Part shown: piece by piece, positions 52,411-61,704 of the stretch
Numbering within the stretch: position 1 is the first letter of the stretch
Layout: each line of letters begins with the position of its first letter
Source of the DNA: Mucilaginibacter flavidus
GTDB lineage: Bacteria > Bacteroidota > Bacteroidia > Sphingobacteriales > Sphingobacteriaceae
Length of the DNA stretch: 64,000 nucleotides
Assembly (NCBI RefSeq): GCF_024055575.1
Contig: NZ_JAMXOE010000009.1
Span: 62,001-126,000, forward strand
Direction: 5' to 3'
The notes under the pieces: model-generated
The model's input: the letters and a program-made list of their open reading frames with translations, nothing else
What the model was told of the DNA's origin: nothing
Database searches by the model: none
Program-made: the position numbers and the translations under genes

Positions 52411-53754
52411 ATGAACGGTAATAAGTATTTGATAACGTTCCTTGCCAGTATCCTGGCATCGACAATCGGCTTCCTCCCGATGGCTTTAGCCCAGGGGGAC
52501 ACCAAAATTTTGACACTACATGACGCAATTGAGGCTACACTAACAAACAATAAAAGCATCCAGCTGGCCAAAATGGACGAAACTATCGCTATGGCCAATT
52601 ACCGGCAAACAGACGCAATCTTCTTGCCACAGGCAGATCTGTCCTATACCGCAATGAGCACGAACAACCCACTCAACGCTTTCGGTTATAAATTACAGCA
52701 AGCTAATATCACCCCAAATGATTTTAACCCCACCCTGTTAAACCATCCTGGCGCAACACCGGATTATATGGCACAGATGGAGGTTAAACAGCCATTGCTC
52801 AATATCGATATGTTGTACATACGCAAGGGAGCCGAAAAGCAAACCGAAGTTTACCGGTACAAAACCCAGCGTACCCAGGAGTATGTCACTTTCGAAACTA
52901 CTAAAGCATTTTTGCAACTACAGCTGGCTTACCAGGCAGAGAAGGTTTTGGCGGAAGCAGGCCAAACAGCAAAGTCGGTATATACTTTCACCGACAATCA
53001 CTTCAAGCAGGGATTGATCCAGAAGTCGGACTTATTGAATGCCCAGGTACATGTAACCGCAGTTGAAAGTAACCTGGCAAAAGCTATAAGCAGTATCCTT
53101 AACGCTTCTGATTACCTCAGCCTGTTAATGGGCCAGCCGACCGGGAAAATTTACAGCATTGCTGATGAACCGCAAACAAACCTGCGGGCTATAGACAACA
53201 CGCAAAGCGTATTTGCTACCCGTTCCGATTTTATGGCCATGCAAAAAGCCATTGAAGCATCCGGTCTGATGATCAAATCCAGCCAGATGAGCTACCTGCC
53301 CAAACTGAATGCTTTTGGCAATTATCAGTACAACGACAGCCATTTAACCGGTTTCGGGACCAACGCTTACCTGGTCGGTATACAGTTATCGTGGAATGTT
53401 TTTAACGGGAATAAGACCAAACATGTAATTGCCACACAAAAACTGGAGCGGGACAAGCTTACCTTGCAGTTAGCCCAGCAGAAAGACCAAAGCCAGCTGG
53501 AACTGGATAAAGCCTACCGAGACCTTTCCGACGCCCGGTTTGAGATGGCTCAGGACCAGGCAGCCATAGAACAGGCAGCCGAAGCCGTAAGGATCTTACA
53601 AAATCGTTACCAGCAAGGGCTGGTTAATACCACCGACGTGCTGACCGCAGACACCCAGCTATCTCAATTAAAGTTTTCGCTTGCACAGGCGCAGTTTACT
53701 GCCAATGTAACAAGCGCCTATATCAAATTATTAACAACAACGACCTCTAAATAA
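52411..53754 (+). CDS. TolC-family outer-membrane efflux protein
   Basis: 447 residues from the ATG at 52411, which gives a proper signal peptide (ends about residue 30, ALAQ). The frame is open 18 codons further upstream, but that part would read through the GTAAC palindrome. Two OEP repeats with long alpha-helical hairpins follow, typical for trimeric outer-membrane channels (LTLHDAIEATLTNNKSIQLAK opening, LQNRYQQGLVNTTDVLTADTQL near the end). First gene of the RND efflux operon; 10 bp to the next gene. Confidence 0.92.
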   Translation: MNGNKYLITFLASILASTIGFLPMALAQGDTKILTLHDAIEATLTNNKSIQLAKMDETIAMANYRQTDAIFLPQADLSYTAMSTNNPLNAFGYKLQQANITPNDFNPTLLNHPGATPDYMAQMEVKQPLLNIDMLYIRKGAEKQTEVYRYKTQRTQEYVTFETTKAFLQLQLAYQAEKVLAEAGQTAKSVYTFTDNHFKQGLIQKSDLLNAQVHVTAVESNLAKAISSILNASDYLSLLMGQPTGKIYSIADEPQTNLRAIDNTQSVFATRSDFMAMQKAIEASGLMIKSSQMSYLPKLNAFGNYQYNDSHLTGFGTNAYLVGIQLSWNVFNGNKTKHVIATQKLERDKLTLQLAQQKDQSQLELDKAYRDLSDARFEMAQDQAAIEQAAEAVRILQNRYQQGLVNTTDVLTADTQLSQLKFSLAQAQFTANVTSAYIKLLTTTTSK

Positions 53755-53764
53755 CCGATCAGAT

Positions 53765-54874
53765 ATGAACTTACCTATCCATAAAAACAGGGCTTTACAG
53801 CTATTTACAGCTATAGGTTTACTGCTTATCAGTTCCTGTTCTTCCAATGCAAAAAAAGAAACGCAAACCGGTGCCGATACTGCGGTACTGGTTACGGTAA
53901 GCCGGCCCTCGGCCGATGCCAGACAGGGATTAACTGTAAGCGGACAGGTGGAAGCCAGTCAAACAGCCAATATCAGCACCAGGGTGATGGGCTATATCAC
54001 AAAGATTAATGTCAAAGTGGGCGACCGGGTGGGTAAAGGGCAATTACTGGCAACGATCAGTAATGACGATATCCTTGCGAAACGGGCCCAGGCCGACGCG
54101 ATGATTGCAGAAGCTAACGCAGCCGCACAAAACGCACAAAAAGATTATGACCGCTTTTATGCACTCTATAAGCAACAAAGCGCTTCGGCCAAAGAACTGG
54201 ATAATATTACGCTACAGTATAGTTCGGCCAAAGCAAGATTGGAAGCTGCGAAACAACAACGGAACGAAGTGAACGCGATGCTTAGCTATACCAATTTGAC
54301 AGCACCATTTGCCGGAACGGTTACCCAGAAAATGATGGACGCCGGCAGTATGGCCAATCCCGGTATGCCGCTGCTCACCATTGAACAAAGCGGCAGTTAC
54401 CAGGTGAGCGCGTCGGTGCCGGAAAGTGAGATCAGTTTGATAAAGGAAAATGCACCGGTGACGATAAATATCGATGCTATTCATAAATCGATCAAAGGAA
54501 CAATAGCACAGATCGCCCAGTCTTCTCAAAGCAGCGGCGGCCAGTATATAATCAAAGTAAATATCCCCGATAATGAAAAGCAAGGCTTGTTCGCCGGGAT
54601 GTATGCCAATGTAACTATCCCTGTAACACAGATAGTAAAAACAGCTAATACCAGTGAACAAATCATGGTTCCGGTATCAGCTATTGAATATAAAGACCAG
54701 TTAACGGGTTTGTACACCATTGGCAGTAACCATACTGCCCTGCTGCGCTGGGTAAGGCTGGGCAGAACACAAGGCAATCAAGTCGAAGTTTTAAGCGGGC
54801 TGGCAGCAAACGAACAATTCATTGTAAGCGCAGAAGGCAGATTGTATAACGGTGTAGCTGTTAAAATAAAATAA
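53765..54874 (+). CDS. RND efflux periplasmic adaptor lipoprotein
   Basis: 369 residues with an SPII signal (lipobox SSC, about residue 23). The lipoyl half-motif ITKINVKVGDRVGKGQLLATI is followed by an alpha-hairpin (about 100-160) and LTAPFAGTVTQKMMDAGSMANPG, the second lipoyl half. The beta-barrel and membrane-proximal domains end with GLAANEQFIVSAEGRLYNG. It links the TolC-like channel with the RND pump encoded 4 bp downstream. Confidence 0.93.
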   Translation: MNLPIHKNRALQLFTAIGLLLISSCSSNAKKETQTGADTAVLVTVSRPSADARQGLTVSGQVEASQTANISTRVMGYITKINVKVGDRVGKGQLLATISNDDILAKRAQADAMIAEANAAAQNAQKDYDRFYALYKQQSASAKELDNITLQYSSAKARLEAAKQQRNEVNAMLSYTNLTAPFAGTVTQKMMDAGSMANPGMPLLTIEQSGSYQVSASVPESEISLIKENAPVTINIDAIHKSIKGTIAQIAQSSQSSGGQYIIKVNIPDNEKQGLFAGMYANVTIPVTQIVKTANTSEQIMVPVSAIEYKDQLTGLYTIGSNHTALLRWVRLGRTQGNQVEVLSGLAANEQFIVSAEGRLYNGVAVKIK

Positions 54875-54878
54875 GGAC

Positions 54879-57800
54879 ATGAAAGACGGATTTGCAGGAA
54901 ATATAGCCAAGGCATTTATACAGTCGAAATTAACGATACTGTTGATGATCGCCTTTTTACTTATCGGCGGATACAGTACGTTCTTAATTCCGCGCGAGGA
55001 AGAACCCCAGATACAGGTGCCGATGGCCGATATATTTATCGGGTACCCCGGCGCTTCACCAAAAGATGTGGAAACCAAAGTTGCGGCGCCAATTGAAAAA
55101 ATGATCTCGAATATCAAGGGGGTGGAATACGTGTATTCCACTTCGATGCAGGGACAGGCGATGGTTATCGTGCAGTTTAATGTAGGTGAAGATGTGGAAC
55201 GTTCGCTGGTGAAACTGTACAGTGAGCTGATGAAAAACATGGATAAAATGCCGCAGGGTGTTACGCTGCCATTGATCAAAACCAGGGCCATTGACGATGT
55301 GCCGGTATTGGGTTTAACCCTTTGGAGCGATAAATACGACGACTACCAGCTGAAACAAATTGGCCAGGAATTGGCAAATGAGGTTAAAAAGATCAACGAC
55401 GTATCGGATGTCAACATCATCGGCGGCCGCAACCGCGAGGTAAAAGTATTGCTGGATAAAAACAAGATGGCGGAGAACCATGTGGACTTTTTATCGCTCA
55501 GTAAACAAATACAAGGCAGTAACATGCAATTGCCCGGCGGTACGCTGCTCCAAAAGGATACGGCCTTTTCCGTAGAGACCGGGAACTTCCTGGCCTCTTC
55601 AGATGACGTCGGCAATTTAGTCGTGGGCATTAACCAGCAACAGCCGGTTTACCTGAAACAGATTGCCAAAGTTGACGAAGGCGCTGAAACGCCGAACCAG
55701 TATGTGCTGTTTGGTTATGGAAAAGCGGATACCAAAAACGTCCGGGCATTTAAATCGAATTACCCGGCTGTCACCCTTTCGATAGCCAAAAAGAAAGGCG
55801 CAGACGCGATGAAACTATCAGAACAGATCCTTGGTAAAGTGGAACATCTGAAAGCAAGCCTTTTGCCCAACGATGTGCATTTGACCGTTACCCGTAATTA
55901 TGGCGAAAGCGCTTCAGACAAGGTGGGTGAATTACTGCTTCACCTGTTTATCGCCATCGTAGTTGTAACTGTGTTTGTAATGCTGGCCATGGGTTGGCGC
56001 GGTGGCCTGGTCGTATTCCTATCCGTACCAGTCACCTTTGCGCTTACGCTATTTGCTTATTATTTTATGCATTATACGCTTAACCGTATCACGCTGTTTG
56101 CGTTGGTGTTTATTACGGGTATCGTGGTCGATGATTCCATCATCATTGCCGAAAACATGCACCGGCATTTCAAGATGAAAAAGCTGCCGCCACTGCAGGC
56201 TGCTATCTATGCCATTAATGAGGTGGGCAATCCTACCATTCTGGCAACATTCACCGTAATTGCTGCCGTATTACCGATGGCTTTTGTATCCGGTATGATG
56301 GGGCCTTACATGAGTCCTATGCCCATCGGCGCTTCCATCGCTATGATCTTATCGCTGATCGTGGCTTTGACCTTAACCCCATACCTGGGTTACATTTTTC
56401 TGCGCGAGAAAGAAAATCAAGGCATGGCACACGAAGAAAGCAAACCGAAATTACTGGAAGAAACGCGCATCTATAAAATCTACCGTGCATTCATTCAGCC
56501 ATTACTGGAAACCCGCTGGAAACGCTGGACCTTTATATTGAGTATTGTGGTGATCCTGTTCGCCTCGCTGTCGATGTTCTATACCAAAGCGGTCGCGGTT
56601 AAAATGCTGCCCTTTGATAACAAGAATGAGTTCCAGGTAGTGATCGATATGCCGGAAGGCACCACGTTGGAAAAAACACAAGCGGTTGCCAAAGACATTG
56701 GCGCTTACGTGTCCGGACAGGCACTCGTGCGAAATTATGAGACCTATATCGGCACTTCAGCTCCGATTAGTTTCAACGGGTTGGTGCGCCATTATGACCT
56801 TAGAAGAGGCGATAATGTAGCGGATATACAGGTGAACCTGGTGGATAAAAGCGCCCGGAGTATCCAGAGTCACGGTATCGCCAAAGAAATGCGCGCCCCT
56901 ATACAGGCTATTGCCCGAAAATATAACGCGAACGCGAAGATCGTTGAAGTTCCGCCGGGTCCGCCGGTACTGTCAACCTTAGTGGCCGAAATTTATGGAC
57001 CTGACTATAAGGAGCAGATCAAAGTTGCCCGGCAGGTGAAGGGTTTGATGGAAAAAACCTCTAATGTGGTGGATATGGACTGGATGGTAGAAGATGACCA
57101 GCCCGAGTACCATATTGAAGTGAATAAAGAAAAAGCCATGCGTTATGGGATAGCCACGGCGCAAATAGCTGCAACGGTTAATGCCGGCCTGTCAGGTATG
57201 GCGGTCGGTAATATTGCTCAGCCTGCCGCTTATAACCAAACAGCGATCAAGCTGCAATTAAGCGATGCGGATAAGAGCAGCATAGACGATGTGTTGAATC
57301 TGAAAGTGATGGGTATACAGGGTAATGCCATACCCGTAAAGGACCTGGTTACCGTAACCCGGCAGATCAAGCCGAAAAGTATTTACCGCAAAAATCAGAA
57401 AGAAGTGGTTTATGTGCTGGGTGATATGGCCGGTAACCTTGAAAGTCCGTCCTATGCGATCTCCGACGTTTCTGATCATTTAAAAACGGTAACAATCCCC
57501 AAGGGGTTTTCGCTGAAAGAGGAATACACGCATCAGCCGGAATTAGAGGATAATTACAGCCTGAAATGGGATGGGGAATGGCAGATCACTTTCGAAGTGT
57601 TCCGCGACCTGGGTATTGCCTTTGCCGTTGTGATCATCATGATCTATATCCTGATCGTGGGCTGGTTCCAGAATTTCACGGTGCCGTTGGTGATGCTGGC
57701 TGCGATACCACTTTCACTCATAGGTATCGTATTGGGCCACTGGATGCTGCACGCCTATTTTACAGCAACCTCTATGATTGGGTTTATTGCCCTGGCCGGC

Positions 57801-58103
57801 GTGATGGTCCGCAACTCTATATTACTCATTGATTTCATTAATATCAGGCTGGATGAAGGCATCCCGCTCAAGCAGGCGATCATCGAAGCTGGTGCGGTGC
57901 GTACTACACCTATTTTATTGACCGCTGGTGCTGTTGCTTTAGGAGCGGTGATCATTTTGTTTGACCCTATCTTCCAGGGCCTGGCGATCTCACTAATGGG
58001 CGGTACGGTTACCTCCACTTTCCTGACCCTCATCGTGGTGCCTTTACTATACTTCAAAATGATGCGCAAAACAAAACTTAACCCTAAAAAATCTAACTCA
58101 TGA
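54879..58103 (+). CDS. RND-family efflux transporter permease
   Basis: 1074 residues with the twelve-helix RND layout and two large periplasmic loops (about 35-340 and 575-880). The proton-relay Asp pair sits in GIVVDDSIIIAENMHRHF in helix 4. N-terminal loop motifs IPREEEPQIQVPMADIFIGYPGASPKDVETKV are typical of AcrB-type members common in Bacteroidota and Campylobacterota. The substrate is unknown. The downstream PII-like and DUF2892 genes hint at a metal, thiol or redox link rather than drug export. Confidence 0.92.
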   Translation: MKDGFAGNIAKAFIQSKLTILLMIAFLLIGGYSTFLIPREEEPQIQVPMADIFIGYPGASPKDVETKVAAPIEKMISNIKGVEYVYSTSMQGQAMVIVQFNVGEDVERSLVKLYSELMKNMDKMPQGVTLPLIKTRAIDDVPVLGLTLWSDKYDDYQLKQIGQELANEVKKINDVSDVNIIGGRNREVKVLLDKNKMAENHVDFLSLSKQIQGSNMQLPGGTLLQKDTAFSVETGNFLASSDDVGNLVVGINQQQPVYLKQIAKVDEGAETPNQYVLFGYGKADTKNVRAFKSNYPAVTLSIAKKKGADAMKLSEQILGKVEHLKASLLPNDVHLTVTRNYGESASDKVGELLLHLFIAIVVVTVFVMLAMGWRGGLVVFLSVPVTFALTLFAYYFMHYTLNRITLFALVFITGIVVDDSIIIAENMHRHFKMKKLPPLQAAIYAINEVGNPTILATFTVIAAVLPMAFVSGMMGPYMSPMPIGASIAMILSLIVALTLTPYLGYIFLREKENQGMAHEESKPKLLEETRIYKIYRAFIQPLLETRWKRWTFILSIVVILFASLSMFYTKAVAVKMLPFDNKNEFQVVIDMPEGTTLEKTQAVAKDIGAYVSGQALVRNYETYIGTSAPISFNGLVRHYDLRRGDNVADIQVNLVDKSARSIQSHGIAKEMRAPIQAIARKYNANAKIVEVPPGPPVLSTLVAEIYGPDYKEQIKVARQVKGLMEKTSNVVDMDWMVEDDQPEYHIEVNKEKAMRYGIATAQIAATVNAGLSGMAVGNIAQPAAYNQTAIKLQLSDADKSSIDDVLNLKVMGIQGNAIPVKDLVTVTRQIKPKSIYRKNQKEVVYVLGDMAGNLESPSYAISDVSDHLKTVTIPKGFSLKEEYTHQPELEDNYSLKWDGEWQITFEVFRDLGIAFAVVIIMIYILIVGWFQNFTVPLVMLAAIPLSLIGIVLGHWMLHAYFTATSMIGFIALAGVMVRNSILLIDFINIRLDEGIPLKQAIIEAGAVRTTPILLTAGAVALGAVIILFDPIFQGLAISLMGGTVTSTFLTLIVVPLLYFKMMRKTKLNPKKSNS

Positions 58104-58405
58104 AACTATTGGTAGTAACCTGTCTAAAAGAATACCTGGGCGATGTTTCCCGGATATTTAAACAAGCAAATATTGATGTGTTCAGCACGAGTGAAATCGC
58201 AGGGCACCGGAATGGCGCGCCCTTGAACCTTTTAGAAGACTGGTTTGCCAGCGGTGGTGAAGAGGTTGATTCGATGATGATATTCACCTTTACCCCGGCA
58301 GCAAATGCTGAACACGGTATGGCGCTGATTAGAGAGTATAACGAAACCCTTAAAGAAAATTTCCCGGTCAGGGCATTTGTCATGCCTGTTGAGAAATCCG
58401 TTTAA
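58100..58405 (+). CDS. small PII-like protein of the RND operon
   Basis: 101 residues, overlapping the pump gene by 4 bp (ATGA). The pattern beta-alpha-beta with MKLLVVTCLKEYLGDVSRIFKQANIDVFSTSEIAGH, then DSMMIFTFTPAANAEHGMALIREY and RAFVMPVEKSV, looks like a ferredoxin-fold PII/CutA-type protein. Comparable small PII-like proteins occur beside metal RND pumps, where they may sense substrate. The assignment rests on fold pattern and context. Confidence 0.6.
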   Translation: MKLLVVTCLKEYLGDVSRIFKQANIDVFSTSEIAGHRNGAPLNLLEDWFASGGEEVDSMMIFTFTPAANAEHGMALIREYNETLKENFPVRAFVMPVEKSV

Positions 58406-58423
58406 TCCTATAATTTAAAGATC

Positions 58424-58609
58424 ATGAAAGAAAGAATAGTACGCGCCGTTGCCGGCGTGATGGTGCTAGCCAGCATCGCTTTAGCATATACTGTAAATAT
58501 TAACTGGCTATGGCTGGGTGTTTTTGTAGGCATTAACTTACTGCAATCAGCCTTCACAAAATTTTGCCCGCTGGAACTGATCCTGAAGGCGGCTGGTGTC
58601 AAAGAATAA
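58424..58609 (+). CDS. DUF2892 (YgaP-type membrane domain) protein
   Basis: 61 residues, two membrane helices (about 8-26 and 28-44) and the DUF2892 signature FTKFCPLELILKAAGV. In other proteins this domain is fused to rhodanese (YgaP) and linked with sulfide or sulfane-sulfur handling. Same strand as the pump and 18 bp after the PII-like gene. A second DUF2892 gene lies at 59942. Confidence 0.85.
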   Translation: MKERIVRAVAGVMVLASIALAYTVNINWLWLGVFVGINLLQSAFTKFCPLELILKAAGVKE

Positions 58610-58687
58610 ATGTAACAATTGTAACCGTGATGAACGCAGATTCAAAGCACCTTTGTGTGTTGGTGTTTAAAATTAACCATCAAAGAA

Positions 58688-59098
58688 ATGGAAAAGATCA
58701 AGAAAAAAAAGTTGACCATGTGGCCGGCTATTGTTCACGCCAAATGTCCTAAATGCCGGGTTGGCGACATTTATACCAAACCGATATACAGCTTAATCGG
58801 GCAGAAAATTCATGACCATTGCCCGCATTGTGGTTTGACGTATGAACGGGAACCCGGGTATTTTTATGCGGCTATGTATGTGAGTTATGCCTTTATAGTA
58901 GCCGAACTTGTGACTTTGGCCGTCGCAACATCGATACTTACAGGGAGCGACAATCCATGGTTGTACATTATTATCCTTTTGGGAGTAGTGGGGTTGCTGG
59001 CGCCTTTTAATTTAAGGTATTCAAAAGTTATCCTGCTACACTGGTTGACCCCTGGATTACATTATCATCCGGAATTGAACAAACCACTTCACGATTAA
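58688..59098 (+). CDS. DUF983 membrane protein
   Basis: 136 residues from the ATG at 58688. A zinc-ribbon-like part (HAKCPKCRVGDIYTKP, then HDHCPHCGLTYEREPGYFYAAMYVSYAF) precedes two membrane helices (about 63-85 and 92-110). This is the DUF983 pattern; the family is often encoded near cytochrome oxidase assembly genes. Function unknown. Confidence 0.85.
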   Translation: MEKIKKKKLTMWPAIVHAKCPKCRVGDIYTKPIYSLIGQKIHDHCPHCGLTYEREPGYFYAAMYVSYAFIVAELVTLAVATSILTGSDNPWLYIIILLGVVGLLAPFNLRYSKVILLHWLTPGLHYHPELNKPLHD

Positions 59099-59219
59099 AA
59101 AATATGCTATGAATATATTGGCTGAGCGGGGGCAGAAGCTGGCAGGCAAAACGGAATTACGAACATTAATCAATGGCGGGAGCTGGAATAATGTGGCCCA
59201 ATACTGTTAACTTAGCTGT

Positions 59220-59852
59220 ATGGATGAATCAGCCAATTTAGCTTTTCAGTTTGAACCTGCCCTGAGTAAAGAGATTGAGGAATTTGGTGAGCTGCGCTCA
59301 TTTAAAGACGGAGACATCATTATGGACTATGGCAAGTATATCCGTATGATGCCATTGGTTGTTAAGGGTACTTTGAAGGTATTGAAGAAGGATGATAACG
59401 GCAACGAGATTTTGCTGTATTATCTTTCCAGTAACGAAACCTGCTCTATGGCTTATAGTTGTTGCCTGGAAGAAAAGAAGAGCGAAGTGAAGGCAATTGC
59501 TGAAGGTGACCTTACCATCGTCGCCATCCCTCATAATAAACTGGATGAATGGCTTTGCAAATATCCCAGTTGGAAAAACTACATCATGCGGAGCTTTAAT
59601 GAGCGCTTTTCCGAAATGTTAAAGTCCATAGAAAGTATTGCCTTTCATAAACTGGATGACCGGCTCATCGCTTATTTAAAAGAAAAAAAGCGACTGTCAG
59701 GTTCGAGTGTCATAAAAGCCTCTCATTATCAAATAGCTGACGAACTCGCTACTTCCAGGGTGGTTATCTCCCGCCTGCTCAAGATCCTGGAGAATAATGG
59801 AAAAATCTTGCTATACCGCAATGAGATCAAATTGCTGCATGATTTTGACTGA
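59220..59852 (+). CDS. Crp/Fnr-family regulator with Cys-x5-Cys-Cys motif
   Basis: 210 residues. Beta-roll domain (about 20-120) with NGNEILLYYLSSNETCSMAYSCCLEEKKSEVKAIAE, which holds C75, C81 and C82. The C-terminal winged HTH is HYQIADELATSRVVISRLLKILENNG. This Bacteroidota subgroup keeps the cysteine trio and is often next to DUF2892 and sulfur-handling genes, so thiol or redox sensing is plausible. It lies between the two DUF2892 genes and is the natural candidate for the GTAAC-N4-GTTAC sites at 52349 and 59881. A 33-codon open frame at 59109-59210 just upstream is not supported. Confidence 0.88.
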   Translation: MDESANLAFQFEPALSKEIEEFGELRSFKDGDIIMDYGKYIRMMPLVVKGTLKVLKKDDNGNEILLYYLSSNETCSMAYSCCLEEKKSEVKAIAEGDLTIVAIPHNKLDEWLCKYPSWKNYIMRSFNERFSEMLKSIESIAFHKLDDRLIAYLKEKKRLSGSSVIKASHYQIADELATSRVVISRLLKILENNGKILLYRNEIKLLHDFD

Positions 59853-59880
59853 TCTGATTGTAACCAACATCACTTTACTG

Positions 59881-59896
59881 TGTAACATTTGTTACC
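59881..59896. promoter_or_regulatory. GTAAC-N4-GTTAC palindrome upstream of the second DUF2892 gene
   Basis: TGTAACATTTGTTACC, 46 bp before the start codon at 59942; same motif and nearly the same distance to the start as at 52349-52364. Confidence 0.6.
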
Positions 59897-59941
59897 ACGC
59901 CACAGACTTATAAGCACTAGTTTTAATAAAAAATTAGAGTT

Positions 59942-60148
59942 ATGAAAAAGAACATGGGTACAGCCGATCGCATTATCCGCATACTTGCCGTGATAGCAAT
60001 CGGGGTTTTATATTATACCAACTTAATATCAGGTACTTTAGCGATAGTATTGTTAATAATTGCTATAATATTTATTGCTACAAGTTTGATTAGTTTTTGC
60101 CCTTTATATCTGCCTTTCGGCATCAGAACCAGGCGCTCGAACCCTTAA
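59942..60148 (+). CDS. DUF2892 (YgaP-type membrane domain) protein
   Basis: 68 residues: MGTADRIIRILAVIAIGVLYY opens the first of two membrane helices, and ISFCPLYLPFGI is the conserved DUF2892 end with its single Cys. Likely monocistronic under the palindrome upstream. Role as for the other DUF2892 gene; membrane sulfur or redox handling is inferred. Confidence 0.87.
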   Translation: MKKNMGTADRIIRILAVIAIGVLYYTNLISGTLAIVLLIIAIIFIATSLISFCPLYLPFGIRTRRSNP

Positions 60149-60178
60149 TCTTCGGAGACTAGCCGCTAAAAACTAAAA

Positions 60179-61372
60179 TCACGTGGTCGGTCGATATTTT
60201 TTCAGATATCTAAGCAATAACCAGCCGATTGGTAGAAACAACACGGAGCATAGAAAAAGTAAGTTCTGGTAGTATGGTATTGCAACATTAAATACCGTTA
60301 ATAGCGGTTGAGTAAACAGCAATCCGAGATATCCAACCACCAGAAAGATGTATGTACGGCTAGCGACAACCAGAGTTTTGACAACATTAAAAAAACCGTT
60401 CCTGTTAAACTGCCCGATCAGTAGTGGCATGATAATTCCCAGCGTTAAAAGGTGGATATACCCAATGATCAGGTTTCGGTTAAGAAATGTCCACTCGCCT
60501 ATTATAGGTATGCATATTGAAGTCTGGAAGACACATTTTATGGTAAGGGCAATTAATGCTGCCTTTTCAAGAAAGGAAAAACAGCTCCAGCTTCTTTTGA
60601 AGTTGATACATACAGCCAGCCAGCTTAACAAATTGAGTCCGGAACCTATGCCGGCCAAAAGCCACAAGCCGGTACCGGGGTTCCCCCATAATGTGAAAAT
60701 GAAATAAAGTGGTATGGTGGAATAAATAAACAGCATAAGCCATCGACCCGCACTACCAGGTAGCGGTGTGGCGGGCAGAGTTGACGCCAATAGCCCTAAT
60801 GCGGCCAATAACATAAAGCCGTTCATTTGGAAATGCAGGTAAAAATAGATCGCATCCTGGTAATACGTTGTGTTCTTTAAGCCACAAGCAGCCAGCGGAC
60901 CTAACGCAAATGGGCCTAATGCGGATAGGCATAGCAAAATCAGACCTCCCCGAATAAGTTTGTACACTGTTTCGTTCACGCGATCTTTTAGCAAATCGCC
61001 TTTGAAAACAAGGTAAGTAAAGCGAAATGTCACCAATACAAAAAGAGTTGAAAAACCAATGGATACCAGTTTATAACCTTGCAGTGAAAAGCTGGCCAGC
61101 ATACCGTAGGCACTGATAAGTGTAAGTACAAGTATAGTTTTGAAATGTGACCCTATTTTACAGTCACTGCATAACAAGGCGATTAATAAGGCTATGCTAA
61201 AAAACATCCAGCCGGAAAAGGCAAAGTGCGAGTGAGCATGAAGGATGAATTGGTAATTAATTAAGGGAAGGTCGTAAAGCTGCAAGTACCGCAGCAGCAC
61301 CCCAAAAATACTCAACACGATGAAGTTAAACATCGCCAATCGGGGATAGTTAAGATTTTTCGTCCATTTCAT
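60179..61372 (-). CDS. multi-TM heme-copper-oxidase-like protein (NnrS/CcoN-related pattern), last gene of operon
   Basis: 397 residues, about twelve membrane helices. FILHAHSHFAFSGWMFFSIALL (about 42-63) and FYLHFQMNGFMLLAALGLL place His residues inside helices, as in heme-copper oxidase subunit I and NnrS proteins. YIHLLTLGIIMPLLIG is a third His-containing helix. The full set of oxidase ligands could not be verified by eye. The start overlaps the MIP18-like gene by 1 bp. The likely role is heme- or copper-dependent, connected with NO or respiration; substrate unknown. Confidence 0.6.
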   Translation of the reverse strand: MKWTKNLNYPRLAMFNFIVLSIFGVLLRYLQLYDLPLINYQFILHAHSHFAFSGWMFFSIALLIALLCSDCKIGSHFKTILVLTLISAYGMLASFSLQGYKLVSIGFSTLFVLVTFRFTYLVFKGDLLKDRVNETVYKLIRGGLILLCLSALGPFALGPLAACGLKNTTYYQDAIYFYLHFQMNGFMLLAALGLLASTLPATPLPGSAGRWLMLFIYSTIPLYFIFTLWGNPGTGLWLLAGIGSGLNLLSWLAVCINFKRSWSCFSFLEKAALIALTIKCVFQTSICIPIIGEWTFLNRNLIIGYIHLLTLGIIMPLLIGQFNRNGFFNVVKTLVVASRTYIFLVVGYLGLLFTQPLLTVFNVAIPYYQNLLFLCSVLFLPIGWLLLRYLKKYRPTT

Positions 61373-61704
61373 TACATCCCCAATAATCTTTTACCTTCTT
61401 CTGTAATGCAATCGTAAGACCAAACCGGATCCCAAACAAGGGCAACACTAGTAACGTAACCCGCATAATGTCCATCGATGCAATTTTTCACCGCGGATAC
61501 TATACTTTCGCCCATCGGACAATACGAGGAAGATAAGGTCATTTTAACGTTCACCAGCTTTTTGGAGTCGTCAATGTCGATTCCATAGACAAGCCCCAGG
61601 TCGATGATATTAATATACAGTTCCGGATCGGTTACAAGCCTGAGCGTTTCCATCATTTGCTCCTTAAGGAAGGAGATGGGGTCGGTTATATCAAAGTTTG
61701 CCAT
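61372..61704 (-). CDS. MIP18/DUF59-type Fe-S assembly factor
   Basis: 110 residues. DUF59 pattern: ETLRLVTDPELYINIIDLGLVYGIDI, then VKMTLSSSYCPMGESIVSAV with the conserved Cys, and VALVWDPVWSYDCITEEGKRLLGM. Family members (SufT, PaaD, MIP18) help insert Fe-S clusters. Embedded between two oxidase-like genes with overlaps of 1 and 14 bp, it may mature a metal centre of this operon. Confidence 0.88.
   Translation of the reverse strand: MANFDITDPISFLKEQMMETLRLVTDPELYINIIDLGLVYGIDIDDSKKLVNVKMTLSSSYCPMGESIVSAVKNCIDGHYAGYVTSVALVWDPVWSYDCITEEGKRLLGM

Noticed and set aside
58613..58632. GTAACAATTGTAAC as a third regulator site
   Set aside because: The outer half-sites are direct (GTAAC, GTAAC) rather than inverted, and it lies within an operon; only the ACAATTGT centre is palindromic.
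59109..59210. 33-codon ORF between DUF983 and the Crp/Fnr gene
   Set aside because: Too short and without any pattern that supports coding.
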